From JAKAIY01 sp963809385 (GTDB lineage: Bacteria > Chloroflexota > Ktedonobacteria > Ktedonobacterales > JADMIN01), in the NCBI GenBank assembly GCA_963809385.1, contig CAWEJL010000018.1, positions 1 through 64,000 on the forward strand: a stretch of DNA of 64,000 bases. The letters run 5' to 3'. Of this stretch, positions 48,917 through 58,853 are shown piece after piece. The first letter of the stretch is position 1, and every line of letters begins with the position of its first letter. Position numbers and translations under genes: made by a program. The notes under the pieces were generated by a model that saw only the letters and a list, made by a program, of their open reading frames with translations, was not told the DNA's origin and made no database searches.

Positions 48917-49792
48917 ATGCCCAAGGCGATAGATTTCCATGTGCATCTGCCGATCGCGGAGTTCATGGATGTGGCGATTGGGATGTATCGCGCAGAGGTA
49001 GAGAAGTACTTCCGTAGCGAGGTAAAGCTGCGCGACATCGAGGAGATCGCTGACTACTACGCCGAGCAGGACATGGTCGGCGTGCTGCTGGCGTGGGACG
49101 CCGAGACGGCGACCGGCCAGAAGCCGCTGCGGAATGAGACGGTCGCCGAGATCGTGCGCCGCTTCCCGCAGCAGTTCATCGGCTTCGCCAGCGTGGACCC
49201 ACTCAAGGGTGATCGCGCCATCGCCGAGGCCGAGCGCGCCGTCCGCGATCTGGGGCTCTCCGGGATGAAGTTTCATCCCGGTGTCCAGGCGTTCTCACCA
49301 GCCGACCCGCGCTTCCGCCCGCTGTTCGAGCGTATCGCCGCGTTGGGTGTCCCCGCCCTGTTCCACACCGGCACATCCGGGCTGGGGGCCAATATGCCCG
49401 GCGGCGGCGGCATCAAGCTGGACTATACGCGCCCGATCCATCTCGACAGTCTCGCGACGGATATTCCCTCGCTGACGATCATCGGCGCTCATCCGTCGTG
49501 GCCGTGGGAGCAGGAGATGATTGCCATCCTGCAGCACAAGCCGAACGTGTACAATGATTTGTCGGGCTGGTCGCCGAAATACATCCCAGAGGCGCTCCTG
49601 CGTGAGGCCGCCGGGCGGCTGAACCACAAGTTCCTGTTCGGCTCCGACTATCCGTTCATCACGCCCGATCGCTGGATCGCTGATTTTGGCCGCCTTAACG
49701 GGTGGAGCGAAGAAGCGAAGCGCGCCCTGCTCTGGGGCAACGGGCAGCGCCTGCTGGCGCACACCGCGATCGCTGGCATGACATTCGCGTAA
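48917..49792 (+). CDS. Amidohydrolase-family (amidohydrolase_2) protein
   Basis: The 291-residue TIM-barrel protein starts at 48917 after GGAGGAGGA. It has the metal-binding start AIDFHVHLP, FASVDPLKGDRAIAEAERAV, GMKFHPGVQAFSPAD (Lys-Phe-His-Pro), FHTGTSG, IIGAHPSWPWEQEM and FGSDYPFITPDRW. This is the amidohydrolase_2 family, with decarboxylases and lactonases such as ACMS decarboxylase and gamma-resorcylate decarboxylase. The reaction here is not known; decarboxylation or hydrolysis of an aromatic or cyclic compound is plausible. It is possibly co-transcribed with the MBL gene upstream. Confidence 0.9.
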   Translation: MPKAIDFHVHLPIAEFMDVAIGMYRAEVEKYFRSEVKLRDIEEIADYYAEQDMVGVLLAWDAETATGQKPLRNETVAEIVRRFPQQFIGFASVDPLKGDRAIAEAERAVRDLGLSGMKFHPGVQAFSPADPRFRPLFERIAALGVPALFHTGTSGLGANMPGGGGIKLDYTRPIHLDSLATDIPSLTIIGAHPSWPWEQEMIAILQHKPNVYNDLSGWSPKYIPEALLREAAGRLNHKFLFGSDYPFITPDRWIADFGRLNGWSEEAKRALLWGNGQRLLAHTAIAGMTFA

Positions 49793-49914
49793 CGCTTGCG
49801 CGATGTTAACCAGCCCGCGACGCCGCCTGGCGACAGGCGTCCGCCGCGTTTCTACCCGGTCGAGGATGACTGGATTGCGCCCAGTAGCGAGGCGTCCACT
49901 GAAGTACGCCGCGT

Positions 49915-49944
49915 TTGACCCAGGGCGAAGCGCGTCGCTATACT
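49915..49944 (+). promoter_or_regulatory. Promoter of the membrane glycosyltransferase-like gene
   Basis: TTGACC at 49915-49920 and TATACT at 49939-49944 are spaced by 18 bp, 50 bp before the start codon. This is the same arrangement as the promoter at 34121. Confidence 0.65.
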
Positions 49945-49993
49945 GGCTGTTGAAGGCTTGTAGGGCAGACTCTGTATGGGGAATAGGCGGCTC

Positions 49994-51622
49994 ATGAGCG
50001 CACAGGCGCCATCTTCACCTCCACCGGCGGCGGATTCTCGACCGGGGCGATCTCTGTGGCGCCGCGTGTGGCCCGCACGGTCAGAGCGGCCAGCATGGCT
50101 GGATTGGCTGGATTGGCTGGAGCGCGCCGCGCTGTCGCTGACACGCTCTGAATGGGCGTTCGCGGCGCTGCTTACCCTGTGTTATGGCTACTTCCTTACC
50201 CCCGCCGGCACGAACACCATCAGCCGCTGGGACATGGTCTACGCGCTGGCGCATGGCGGCGCGAACATAGACATCCACGCCAGCAACACGATTGACGTCA
50301 GCTACTACAATGGCCACTGGTATTCCCCGCGCTCGCTGGGCCTCTCGCTGCTGGCGACGCCCGTGCTCATCGTCCTTGGCCATTTCGTTGACCTGAACAA
50401 CTTTCACCAGTTCACGCTGACCGATCAGATCGCGCTAGTGAACGCCTTCACTGTGCTACCCGCGACAGTCGCGGCGTGCCTGGTGATGCGCCGCTTTATC
50501 GCTCGCCTGCGGCCTGAGCTCGCGTCATCGCCCCTGCCGTTTGTCGTCGCGGGGATCTTCGGGCTGGCGACGCTGTTCTATCCGTTCACAACCACGTTCT
50601 TCAGCCATACCTTCGGCGGCGCGCTGCTGTTTATCTCGTTCTACCTGCTCTACATCGCGCGCGAAGCACAGACGCCCACGCGGCGAATTCTGCTGGCGGG
50701 CCTGCTGACTGGCCTGGGCGTCATCACCGAGTATCCCGCTGGTGTGATCTTCCTGGTGTTGTGCGGCTATATCCTGCTCGCCTTCCCCACGAAACGCATC
50801 CAGACGCTGTTCTTCTATGGCCTGGGTATCCTTCCCAGCGCGCTGACGCTGGCCTGGTACAACTGGTTCGCCTTCGGCAACCCGCTCAGCCTGAGCTACG
50901 GCTTCGTCTCGGGCAATGAGTTCTCCGGCCAGCACACGGGCTTCTTCGGCATCACCTTTCCGAGTCTCGATGGACTGTGGCAGATCCTTGTCTATCCGCG
51001 GGGCCTGCTGATCGAGTCGCCCTTCCTGCTACTCGTGCCGCTGGGTCTCTACCTGTGGTACCGCACGCGCGGCGCCCGGCTGGAGGCGCTGGTCGCCATC
51101 GCTGTCTCCATCATTTACCCGCTGATGGTCTCGTCGTACTTCCTGCCGATGGCAGGCGAGAACCTGCCAGGCCCGCGCCTGCTCCTCCCAATGCTGCCGT
51201 TCGCCAGCCTTGGCTTCGCCTGGATTGTGGATGATCCGCGCCGCTGGCTGCGGCAGGCGCTGATGGTGGGCGTTGGCTTCTCGCTGGTCATCACTTTCCT
51301 TTATGTCGTGACCGGCGTGCGCATCTACCACAACTACGGCGCGTATCCCGTCACTGATCTCTACATTCCGACGCTGATGAGCGGCATTGTGCCCGTCCGC
51401 AACGGCCCCACGCCGCCGAATATCGGTGATCTGTGGCTGCACATCCCGATGGCCTGGAGCATCTATGTGGTGGCGATTGCGCTAGGCGTGTGGTTTTATG
51501 CGGCGGTGCGCGCGGTCTTTCCGGCGCCCGCGCCCGCCAGCGAGGATGACGGCGGGAAGCCTGAGGCTGACGCTTCCACCGGCGCCGAGCCAACCGCGCC
51601 AGAGATGGCGGCCAGTCGCTGA
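49994..51622 (+). CDS. Polytopic membrane protein, GT-C-like glycosyltransferase
   Basis: The 542-residue protein has about 10-12 hydrophobic helices from residue 55 to 505, with soluble Pro/Ser- and Glu-rich ends. An early outer loop contains SRWDMVYALAHGGANIDIHA and HWYSPRSLGLSLLATPV, which resembles the acidic first loop and the YSxxxPGLSLLALP-type segment of bacterial GT-C mannosyl/arabinosyl transferases. Such enzymes use lipid-linked sugars to glycosylate proteins or cell-wall polymers. The ATG at 49994 is preferred over 49976 because AGGCGG precedes it. The identification is by pattern, and a different polytopic family cannot be ruled out. Confidence 0.65.
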   Translation: MSAQAPSSPPPAADSRPGRSLWRRVWPARSERPAWLDWLDWLERAALSLTRSEWAFAALLTLCYGYFLTPAGTNTISRWDMVYALAHGGANIDIHASNTIDVSYYNGHWYSPRSLGLSLLATPVLIVLGHFVDLNNFHQFTLTDQIALVNAFTVLPATVAACLVMRRFIARLRPELASSPLPFVVAGIFGLATLFYPFTTTFFSHTFGGALLFISFYLLYIAREAQTPTRRILLAGLLTGLGVITEYPAGVIFLVLCGYILLAFPTKRIQTLFFYGLGILPSALTLAWYNWFAFGNPLSLSYGFVSGNEFSGQHTGFFGITFPSLDGLWQILVYPRGLLIESPFLLLVPLGLYLWYRTRGARLEALVAIAVSIIYPLMVSSYFLPMAGENLPGPRLLLPMLPFASLGFAWIVDDPRRWLRQALMVGVGFSLVITFLYVVTGVRIYHNYGAYPVTDLYIPTLMSGIVPVRNGPTPPNIGDLWLHIPMAWSIYVVAIALGVWFYAAVRAVFPAPAPASEDDGGKPEADASTGAEPTAPEMAASR

Positions 51623-51638
51623 TGGAGCGGCCTCGACA

Positions 51639-52202
51639 TCAGGCCGGCTGATCAAGCCAGAGGCGCTGGAGAATCTCCCCCACCGTTTCTTCGGGCGTCT
51701 GCTCGGAGGTATCGAGCCACAGGCCCGTCCCCGTCATGGAGGCGCGCAGAGCTTGATCGAGATAGACCGCCCAGGCTTCGCCCAGCGGTCGCTTCGCGCG
51801 GGTCAGGTCGCGCTGCTGCGCAACCGCCTCCACACGCGGCGCCAGCACGACCAGCGAGACGGGCGCGCCCTCCAGTTGCTCTTGAACATAGCGCCAGTTC
51901 TCGCCAAGCACGATGTCATCGAGCACGACGGTGAAGCCCGCTTCGTAGAAAGAGCGGCCCACCAGGCACATCTGCTTGAGGCGCAGGAAGTATTGCCGCG
52001 CGGCCTCGCCCTGTGGCTCGCCCGGCTCCTGGACGCTCTCATCGCCAGCGACGATCATGTGATGCAGCGCGTCGCCCTCGACATGCGCGCCGCGCGCGAA
52101 GCGGCTCGCCAGCAGCCGCGCGACGGTTGATTTCCCGGCGGCCTGGATGCCCGTTACCAAGATGATGGCTGGCTGGCGCTGGATCAGGTCAGGCGATAGC
52201 AT
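51639..52202 (-). CDS. P-loop kinase, chloramphenicol-phosphotransferase-like
   Basis: The 187-residue protein has Walker A VTGIQAAGKSTVARLLASR and the acidic motif HVEGDALHHMI, then VVLDDIVLGENWRYVQEQLE and a lid region RDLTRAKRPLGEAW. This layout is that of the AAA_33/CPT group, which includes chloramphenicol phosphotransferase and many small-molecule or nucleic-acid-end kinases. Actual substrate and any resistance role are unknown. It lies upstream (on the convergent strand) of the membrane protein and next to argB. Confidence 0.85.
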   Translation of the reverse strand: MLSPDLIQRQPAIILVTGIQAAGKSTVARLLASRFARGAHVEGDALHHMIVAGDESVQEPGEPQGEAARQYFLRLKQMCLVGRSFYEAGFTVVLDDIVLGENWRYVQEQLEGAPVSLVVLAPRVEAVAQQRDLTRAKRPLGEAWAVYLDQALRASMTGTGLWLDTSEQTPEETVGEILQRLWLDQPA

Positions 52203-52243
52203 CCTGTCAAGTCTCCCCTGGCTCGACCGCTTGTGCGCCTTTC

Positions 52244-53152
52244 TCAGCCCGCGCGCTCGATCATCGTGCCGGCGCCGCGATGGGTGAAAAGCTCGCGTAC
52301 CAGCACATGTGGCTCACCGCCGTCCACGATGTGCGCCCGCTCGATGGCGTCCAGCGCGCGCAGGCAGGCCTCGACCTTGGGAATCATGCCGCCCTTGATG
52401 GCGCCCTCCGCGATCAGCCGCCGCGCGTCCTCGTCGGTCAGCACGGAGATGAGCTGGCCGTTGGCGTCCATCACGCCGGGCACGTCGCTGATGTAGAGCA
52501 GCTTGGTGGCGTGCAGGCCGCGCGCGAGGTCGGCGGCGGCGTCATCGGCGTTGACGTTCAGCGCCTCGCCGTCGGGGCCGATGGCCAGCGGCGCCACCAC
52601 GGGAATATAGCCCGCGTCGCTGAGCGTCTCGATTGGGTTGGGGTCCACCTCGACGACCTCACCGACGAATCCCAGCCGCTCAGAGACGGGCCGCGCCCGC
52701 AGCAGCGCGCCATCCAGCCCCGTCAGGCCGACCGCGCGCCCGCCAAGCCGCGTCAGCGCCTGCACCAGCTCGCCGTTGACCTTGCCAGCCAGCGCCATCC
52801 GCACGACTTCTAGCGTCTCAGTGTCGGTGACGCGCAGGCCGCGCTCGAAGCGGTGCGGGATGCCGAGGCGGTCGAGCCAGGCGTTGATTTCCGGGCCGCC
52901 GCCATGCACCAGCACTGGCTGCGCGCCCAGGCTGCGCAGCCAGACGATGTCCTCCAGCGCGTCGCGCTGTGTCTCCAGCGTGCTGCCGCCCAGCTTGATG
53001 ACCACGAAATGGCCACGCAGCGCCTCGACATAGGGCAAAGCCTCGCGCAGCGCCTGCGCGATTACCTCATGCGGGGCCATCTGACTGAGATTCGCGAGAT
53101 CACCAATACTGACCATCGGGCCATCCTCTGGAGTGTTAGGGGAGCCAGCCAT
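52244..53152 (-). CDS. argB: Acetylglutamate kinase
   Basis: ArgB phosphorylates N-acetylglutamate in arginine synthesis. The 302-residue protein has FVVIKLGGSTLE, LVHGGGPEINAWLDRLGI, VNGELVQALTRLGGRAVGLTG, ALNVNADDAAADLARGL, LLYISDVPGVMD and GGMIPKVEACLRAL. The N-terminal extension of about 40 residues (MAGSPNTPEDGPMVSIGDL) is not part of the core. Its start overlaps the argC stop (TGATG), so translation is coupled. The sequence PHRFERGLRVTD is the usual acetylglutamate-binding region. argJ, argD and argF are not in the window. Confidence 0.95.
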   Translation of the reverse strand: MAGSPNTPEDGPMVSIGDLANLSQMAPHEVIAQALREALPYVEALRGHFVVIKLGGSTLETQRDALEDIVWLRSLGAQPVLVHGGGPEINAWLDRLGIPHRFERGLRVTDTETLEVVRMALAGKVNGELVQALTRLGGRAVGLTGLDGALLRARPVSERLGFVGEVVEVDPNPIETLSDAGYIPVVAPLAIGPDGEALNVNADDAAADLARGLHATKLLYISDVPGVMDANGQLISVLTDEDARRLIAEGAIKGGMIPKVEACLRALDAIERAHIVDGGEPHVLVRELFTHRGAGTMIERAG

Positions 53153-54190
53153 CAGGGGTACACTCCTTCCAGCGGAAGGCCCATTGTCTCAGGCAAGCCG
53201 TACATCAGGTTGGCGCACTGGATCGCCTGCCCGGCGGCGCCCTTCACCAGGTTGTCTATCGCGCTTATGGCGATCAGACGCCCGCTGCGCGGCTCGATGA
53301 ACGGGTAGACGTAGGCGAGATTCGAGCCATACGTCCACTTGGTGTGCGGCGGCGTCTCGACCAGCCGCACGAACGGCTCGTTCGCATAGGCCGCCTCGTA
53401 CGCCGCGCGGACATCGTCAGGTGTGACGCCTGGGCGTGGGGTCGCGTAGCAGGTGGACAGGATGCCGCGCGTCATCGGGATCAGGTGCGGCATGAACGTC
53501 ACACGCGGGGTGGGGCGGCCAGCGGCGGGCGTCTCCGCCAGCGCCTGCTCGATCTCTGGCAGGTGGCGGTGGCCCTTGACGCCATAGGCGGTGACATCCT
53601 CGTTGGCCTCGCTGAAATGGTTGCTCAGCCTGAGCGTGCGCCCAGCGCCGCTGACGCCCGACTTGGCGTCCACGATCACATCCGGCTCGATCAGGTTGGC
53701 GTCCAGCGCGGGGCCGAGGGCCAGCAGCGCGGCGGTGGGGTAGCAGCCGGGGCAGGCGACCAGCCGCGCGGTGGGCAGGCGCTCGCGCGTCCCACTCGGC
53801 AAGGCCGTAGACCGCCTCTTCCAGCAGCGCGGGCGCGGGGTGGTCGTAGCCGTACCATTCGGGGTAGAGCGCGGGGTCACGCAGGCGAAACCCGGCGGAG
53901 AGGTCGAGGACGCGGCGGCCTTCCGCCAGCAGGCCGGGGACGACCTCGACGCTGGCCTCATCGGGCAGCGCGACGAAGACCGCTTCGGCCTTTTCGACGC
54001 GCTCGCTGAAGGTCAGGTCCAGTCCAGCGAGCTGGGGAAAGACCGACTCGACACGCTTGCCCGCGTCGCTACGCGCGGTGACTTCCACCAGATCGAAGGC
54101 GGGATGACGACGCAGCAGACGCAGCAGCTCCACGCCGCCATAACCTGCGCCATTGACGACCGCCGCCGGAATTCTGGCAGGCCCGCTCAT
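53152..54190 (-). CDS. argC: N-acetyl-gamma-glutamyl-phosphate reductase, one frameshift
   Basis: ArgC follows ArgB in arginine synthesis. The first frame starts at 54190 (MSGPARIPAAVVNGAGYGGV), the NADP-binding glycine motif, and has FVALPDEASVEVVPGLL and VLDLSAGFRLRD. A shift near 53795 joins LVACPGCYPTAALLALGPAL with the catalytic Cys, DAKSGVSGAGR, YGVKGHRHLPEIEQ, FMPHLIPMTRGIL and the end AIDNLVKGAAGQAIQCANLM. About 345 residues, normal for ArgC. All catalytic parts remain, and argB is intact and coupled, so the shift is probably a sequence error. Confidence 0.93.
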
Positions 54191-54372
54191 GCTCGAATCT
54201 CCCCGAACGCCGCGCCTGGCCCGCTGGAGCGGCGCCGCGCGGCTGCTGTATGGTCTCCGGGGGCGCGTTTCGCCCGCCGCCCGCATGCTCGCCAGCGCGC
54301 CATCGTGTGTGGGGCGCGATTGGCGTCATTGCCCGCGCCGGCTGTTGAGGACTTCTATGATACCATAGGCGT

Positions 54373-55812
54373 ATGGACGCTGACACAGACACCTTCCCCG
54401 ACGCCTCCCCAGATGATGAGACTATCGCCGCTATCGCGACGCCGCCAGGGCCTGGCGGCGTGGGCGTGATCCGCGTCAGCGGGCCGCGCGCCTTCGCCAT
54501 CGGCGCCGCGCTCTTCCGCCCCGCTCGTCCCTCCGCCCCGGACGGCGGCGAGCCGCTCTCGCATCTGCTGGTCTACGGCCACATCGTGGACCCCGCTAGC
54601 GGTGAGCTGGTGGATGAGACGCTGACGGTCTTCATGCGCGCGCCACGTACCTATACCCGCGAGGATGTGGTGGAGATTCAGGCGCATGGCTCGCCGCTGA
54701 CGCTGCGGCGCATCCTGGCGCTGGCGCTAGCGGCGGGCGCGCGGATGGCCCGCCCCGGCGAGATGACGCTGCGCGCGTTCCTCAATGGCCGCGTTGACCT
54801 GGCGCAGGCCGAGGCGGTGATGGACCTGGTGAACGCGGGCTCCGAGGCGGCGCGGCGGCTGGCGCTGCGCCAGCTCCAGGGCGAGCTATCGGCGCGGACG
54901 GCGGCGATCCGCGCGGCGACGCTGGGGGCGCTGGTCCGCATCGAGGCCAGCATAGACTTCCCGGAGGAGGAAGTCCCGCCGCCCGACCCGGAGGAGTTGC
55001 GCGCGCTTCTGACCGAGGCGGCGGACGGGACGGCGCGGCTGCTGGCGGGCGTGGAGCGCGGGCGCGTGGAGCGCGAGGGGCTGCGGGTGGCGCTGGTGGG
55101 CCGGCCCAACGTCGGCAAATCGTCGCTGCTCAATATGCTGCTCGGCATGGAGCGCGCCATCGTCACGCCTGTCGCGGGGACGACGCGCGACACCATCGAG
55201 GAGACGGCGCGGTTGCGCGACATCGCCTTGCACCTGGTGGATACCGCCGGGCTGACGCCGAGTGATGATCCCATCGAGCGGCTGGGCGTGGAGCGGTCGC
55301 GGGCCGCCGCGCGCGAGGCGGGCGCGCTGGTCTTCGTCCTCGATGGCTCCGAGCCGCTGGCGCCGCTCGATTATGCCGCCGCCCGCGAGCTCCGCGACCT
55401 GCTGGGGGTGGCTCCGGTTCCGGTTATCCTGGCATTGAACAAGGATGATTTGCCAGCGGCGCTGGAGCCGGGAGATGTGGAGGGGCTGTGGCCGGGCGCG
55501 CCGGTGGTTCGCGTCTCGGCGCGCGCGCGTGAGGGCGTCGCGCCATTGGAGGAGGCGCTGGCGCGGACGGCGCTCGCGGGCGCGGCGTCATCCGCCGACC
55601 CGCTGGTGGCCAGCGCGCGCCACGCCGATGCGCTGCGCCGCGTGGCGGAGAGCCTGGCCGCCGCGCTGGCCACGCTGGAGACGCGCGCGCCGCTGGACTT
55701 TGTGGCGCTGGACACCCGCGCGGCGCTCGACGCGCTCGGCGAGATTACCGGCGAGACGGCCACCGCTGACCTGCTCGACCAGATCTTCGCCGAGTTCTGC
55801 ATCGGCAAGTGA
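54373..55812 (+). CDS. mnmE: tRNA modification GTPase MnmE
   Basis: MnmE with MnmG makes the cmnm5 group at U34 of certain tRNAs. The 479-residue protein has the N-terminal folate-binding domain (ETIAAIATPPGPGGVGVIRV, EVMRAPRTYTREDVVEI-like, GEMTLRAFLNGRVDLAQAEA), a G domain with GRPNVGKSSLLNMLLG, VAGTTRDTIEE, DTAGL and NKDD, and the C-terminal CIGK motif that is required for activity. Length is normal. It is divergent from argC. mnmG is not in the window. Confidence 0.96.
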   Translation: MDADTDTFPDASPDDETIAAIATPPGPGGVGVIRVSGPRAFAIGAALFRPARPSAPDGGEPLSHLLVYGHIVDPASGELVDETLTVFMRAPRTYTREDVVEIQAHGSPLTLRRILALALAAGARMARPGEMTLRAFLNGRVDLAQAEAVMDLVNAGSEAARRLALRQLQGELSARTAAIRAATLGALVRIEASIDFPEEEVPPPDPEELRALLTEAADGTARLLAGVERGRVEREGLRVALVGRPNVGKSSLLNMLLGMERAIVTPVAGTTRDTIEETARLRDIALHLVDTAGLTPSDDPIERLGVERSRAAAREAGALVFVLDGSEPLAPLDYAAARELRDLLGVAPVPVILALNKDDLPAALEPGDVEGLWPGAPVVRVSARAREGVAPLEEALARTALAGAASSADPLVASARHADALRRVAESLAAALATLETRAPLDFVALDTRAALDALGEITGETATADLLDQIFAEFCIGK

Positions 55813-55872
55813 GGCGCGCCCCTGCCGCTCTCCCAGCGCGGCGTCCGGGTAGGAGGGCAAGCGGCGGTCGGA

Positions 55873-56460
55873 CTACTTGCTGGTAGATTGCTGCTGGATC
55901 TGCTTCTTCAGCGCCTTGAGGTAGTTTTCGGCGCTATCAATGTCGTGGGTGGCGTAGTCCGTCAGCTGGATGGGGAGCTGGGTGACGCCGGTCTTCCACT
56001 GGGTCAGCAGCGACGTGAGCTGGTCGAGCTGGCTGATGTGGACGTTGATCCCGGCCAGGTGGCTCTGGGCGGAGGAGAGACCATCGAGGAGAAGGCCGAG
56101 CGCGTCCCCGGCGATGGTGGCGAAGAGCTGCGCGACGGGGCGCACGATGTAGAGCACCGCCATGCGGGTCACTTCCGCCACCTGGATGGCGGCGTCAATC
56201 GGTACCCCTTCGATCTGCGCCAGCTCGCTCATCAGCGCCTGGCGTCCGGCGGCGATGCCGGCGGCGTAGGCGTCGTCAATGGCCTGTTTACTCGCCTGCT
56301 GCAGCGCCTTCTCGGCGGTGGGCGCGAGCGCGACACCGGCGGCGCAGACGCTCACCGCCGCCGCGCCGATCAGCGCGCGACGTCCCAGCTTGCCGCTCCC
56401 TTTCTTGCCGCTAGTAGGTTGCTGCGGTTGCATGTCAGTCGTCATTGTAGGCTCGGACAT
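55873..56460 (-). CDS. Hypothetical protein with Tat-like signal segment
   Basis: The 195-residue protein starts at 56460 (MSEPTMTTDMQPQQPTSGKK) after GAGGAGC. Residues 25-45 contain GRRALIGAAAVSVCAAGVAL, a twin-Arg segment followed by a hydrophobic stretch, so export by Tat or membrane anchoring is possible. The rest is helical (SKQAIDDAYAAGIAAGRQAL, GLSSAQSHLAGINVHISQLD) and ends in a Lys/Gln-rich tail. I recognise no family. It is convergent with mnmE. A secreted structural or regulatory role is only a guess. Confidence 0.65.
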   Translation of the reverse strand: MSEPTMTTDMQPQQPTSGKKGSGKLGRRALIGAAAVSVCAAGVALAPTAEKALQQASKQAIDDAYAAGIAAGRQALMSELAQIEGVPIDAAIQVAEVTRMAVLYIVRPVAQLFATIAGDALGLLLDGLSSAQSHLAGINVHISQLDQLTSLLTQWKTGVTQLPIQLTDYATHDIDSAENYLKALKKQIQQQSTSK

Positions 56461-57040
56461 GGGATGCTCCTCAATGCGCTTCTCAACGCGAATCACAGGC
56501 GCTGATCAGCGTTTTTGCGCAGTCCAGCCAGAAGACAACGCGTCGCGGCCTGTGTATAACGTGCAGTATATGGATGGTGGGCAGGCGAGGTCAACCAGCG
56601 GGACACTGGCGACGCTCGCCTCTCTTATGGTCTACGAAGCGAGCGGGGGCGCGTTGCGCGCTCCGCTCGCTGGAACCGGCCATCGCGCATGTATCGCGCC
56701 ATCCGGTGTGTTAGATTGAGGCGGATTCAGCCGTGGGGGGTATCAGCGAAACGCCACCTGCCCCGGCCCGTTATCCCCTGGGCGGACATCATCCGCATCA
56801 AGCGTGTGGCGCAGGCCAACCTGCGGGCGCGCGGCGAGCGCTATTGAATGGCGGAACGGCGCCGCCGGGCAGGCGTTCGGTGGCCAATACGGCAAACGCG
56901 CTTGCGACGGCGCCAGGCTGGCGTGTACCATGATCTTTACGCCCGGCGGGCTTCCTCCGTGGTTTCGCTGTCACGCATGGCCGCTGCGCGCTACCCCGCG
57001 CGGGCGCCCGGCGCCCGTAGAGAGTTCAGGACACCAGGCA
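56461..57040. other. Region upstream of dnaA
   Basis: About 580 bases between divergent genes. It contains one perfect DnaA-box-like site at 56551-56559. The frame of dnaA stays open upstream to 56804, but that part does not look like DnaA. AT-rich stretches typical of a replication origin unwinding site are not seen. No other gene was recognised. Confidence 0.5.
56551..56559 (-). promoter_or_regulatory. DnaA box
   Basis: TGTGTATAA on the plus strand is TTATACACA on the minus strand, a full match to the consensus TTATNCACA. It lies 480 bp upstream of dnaA. A single box suggests self-regulation of dnaA rather than a replication origin. Confidence 0.55.
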
Positions 57041-58820
57041 ATGAATAAGGCGCATGTGTGGCGGGCCGCGCTCAACCGGCTCCGGCGCGATCTCACCGGC
57101 GCCCAGGTCAACGCCTGGCTCAGCGGCGCCCACCTGGCGGAGGTCTCCAGCGGCGCGGCGACGCTGCACGTGCGCTCAAGTTATGAGAAGCAACTGCTGG
57201 AGACGCGCTACCGGGAGATGATCGAGCGCGCGCTTGCCGAGACGCTCGGTGCGCCGGTCGCGCTGACCATCACGGTAGGCGCGGGAGCCTCCCGCCCGCT
57301 CGCGCATGGGGCGGAGAAGCGCCAGGCGGTCTATACCGCGCCGCTCTTCACCCTCGATGATGAGGCGGATGCGCGCGGCGAGGCGCCGCGCATCACGCGC
57401 GCGCCCGCTCCGCCCGCCCCTGTCGCGCCGCTCGCGGCGTCTCAGCGGGACGGAAGCGTGCGGGCGGACGCGCCGCTCAACCGCGCGGTGGGCTTCGATC
57501 CGCGCGCGCTGGGCGCCCGCTTCGCCGGGCAAGGCGCGTCACGCGACGGCGTCAGAGCGATCCCGACCATCCCGAATGGCCCCAGCGGCGAGCGGGACAC
57601 ACGCGCGTCCGGTATCTGGCGGGACACCCCACCGCCTCGTGTCGGGGAGATGGCGACTATGAACGAGCCCGGCGACGATGGTATGGACTTTGATGAGGCC
57701 GATGAGCCCGCCGCGGAGTCCAGCGCCCCTCCGCCTAATACCAGCCAGCGCCCCGCCGGGCCTCCCGTTCCGCCGGGCAGTCCCCCTCCGCTGGCGCCGC
57801 CGCGGCTGAACCAGCGCTACACCTTCTCGACCTTTATCGTGGGCAGCGGCAACCAGCTGGCGCACGCCGCCTCGCTGGCCGTGGCCGACGCGCCAGGCCA
57901 CGCCTACAACCCGCTCTTCCTCTATGGCGGCGTCGGGCTGGGCAAGACGCACCTGCTGCACGCCATCGGCCACACCGCCGTCGAGCGGGATATGACGGTG
58001 CTCTACGTCTCCTCCGAGACCTTCACCAACGACATCGATGGACGCCATCCGCGAGCGCACGACTGAGGAGTTCCGCGCCAAATACCGCTCGGTGGACTTG
58101 CTGCTATCGACGACATCCAGTTCATCGCCGGCAAGGACTCGACCGCAGGAGGAGTTCTTCCACACCTTCAACAGCCTCTACGAGACCGGCAACCGCCAGA
58201 TCGTGATCTGCAGCGACCGTCCGCCAGCGGCTATCGTCACCCTGGAGGAGCGGCTGCGCTCGCGCTTCGAGTGGGGCCTGATCGCCGACATCCAGCCGCC
58301 GGACCTGGAGATGCGCATCGCCATCCTGCGCGCCAAGGCCGACCTCCTGCCTGCAGCAAGATTCCTGACGAGATCATTCGTCTACCTGGCCAGCCGCGTG
58401 CAGAGCAACATCCGCGAGCTGGAGGGCAGGCTCAACCGGGTGCAGGCCTACGCCCAGCCTCAGGGCCTGCCGCTCTCGCTGGATACCGCCAAGACGGCGA
58501 TGGCCAGCCTCGCCAGCGACAACCGCCATCGCCGCGTCAGCATCGAGGAGATCCTCAGCGCCGTCGCCGAGTACTACCAGATCCCAGTGGACGACTTGCG
58601 CGGCAAGCAGCGCGACAAGCAGATCGTCGGCCCGCGCCATGTGGCGATGTACCTGATGAGGCAGGAGACCGAGGCCTCGCTGCTGGAGATTGGCCAGGCG
58701 CTCGGCGGGCGCGATCACAGCACCGTGCTGCACGGCTGCGAGAAGATCAGCCGCGAGATCAACGAGAATACCGCCCTGCGCAAAGAGGTGCTGGCCATCC
58801 GCCAGCAGCTCGCCGGGTAA
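57041..58820 (+). CDS. dnaA: Chromosomal replication initiator DnaA, multiple frameshifts
   Basis: DnaA binds DnaA boxes and opens the replication origin. The start ATG at 57041 begins MNKAHVWRAALNRLRRDLTG, domain I. A long Pro/Ala-rich linker follows. The AAA+ domain has YTFSTFIVGSGNQLAHAAS, YNPLFLYGGVGLGKTHLLHA, and, after shifts near 58035, 58103 and 58132, the remnant of the IDDIQFIAGKDS Walker B in another frame and EEFFHTFNSLYETGNRQIVI. Two more shifts lie near 58350-58375. Domain IV is intact: QIVGPRHVAMYLMRQETEAS and LGGRDHSTVLHGCEKI. The shifts nearly compensate, and the gene is essential, so they are probably sequence errors. About 590 residues; dnaN is not downstream. Confidence 0.93.
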
Positions 58821-58853
58821 CGGAACCACAACAGGAAGAGACGCGCCACCTCC

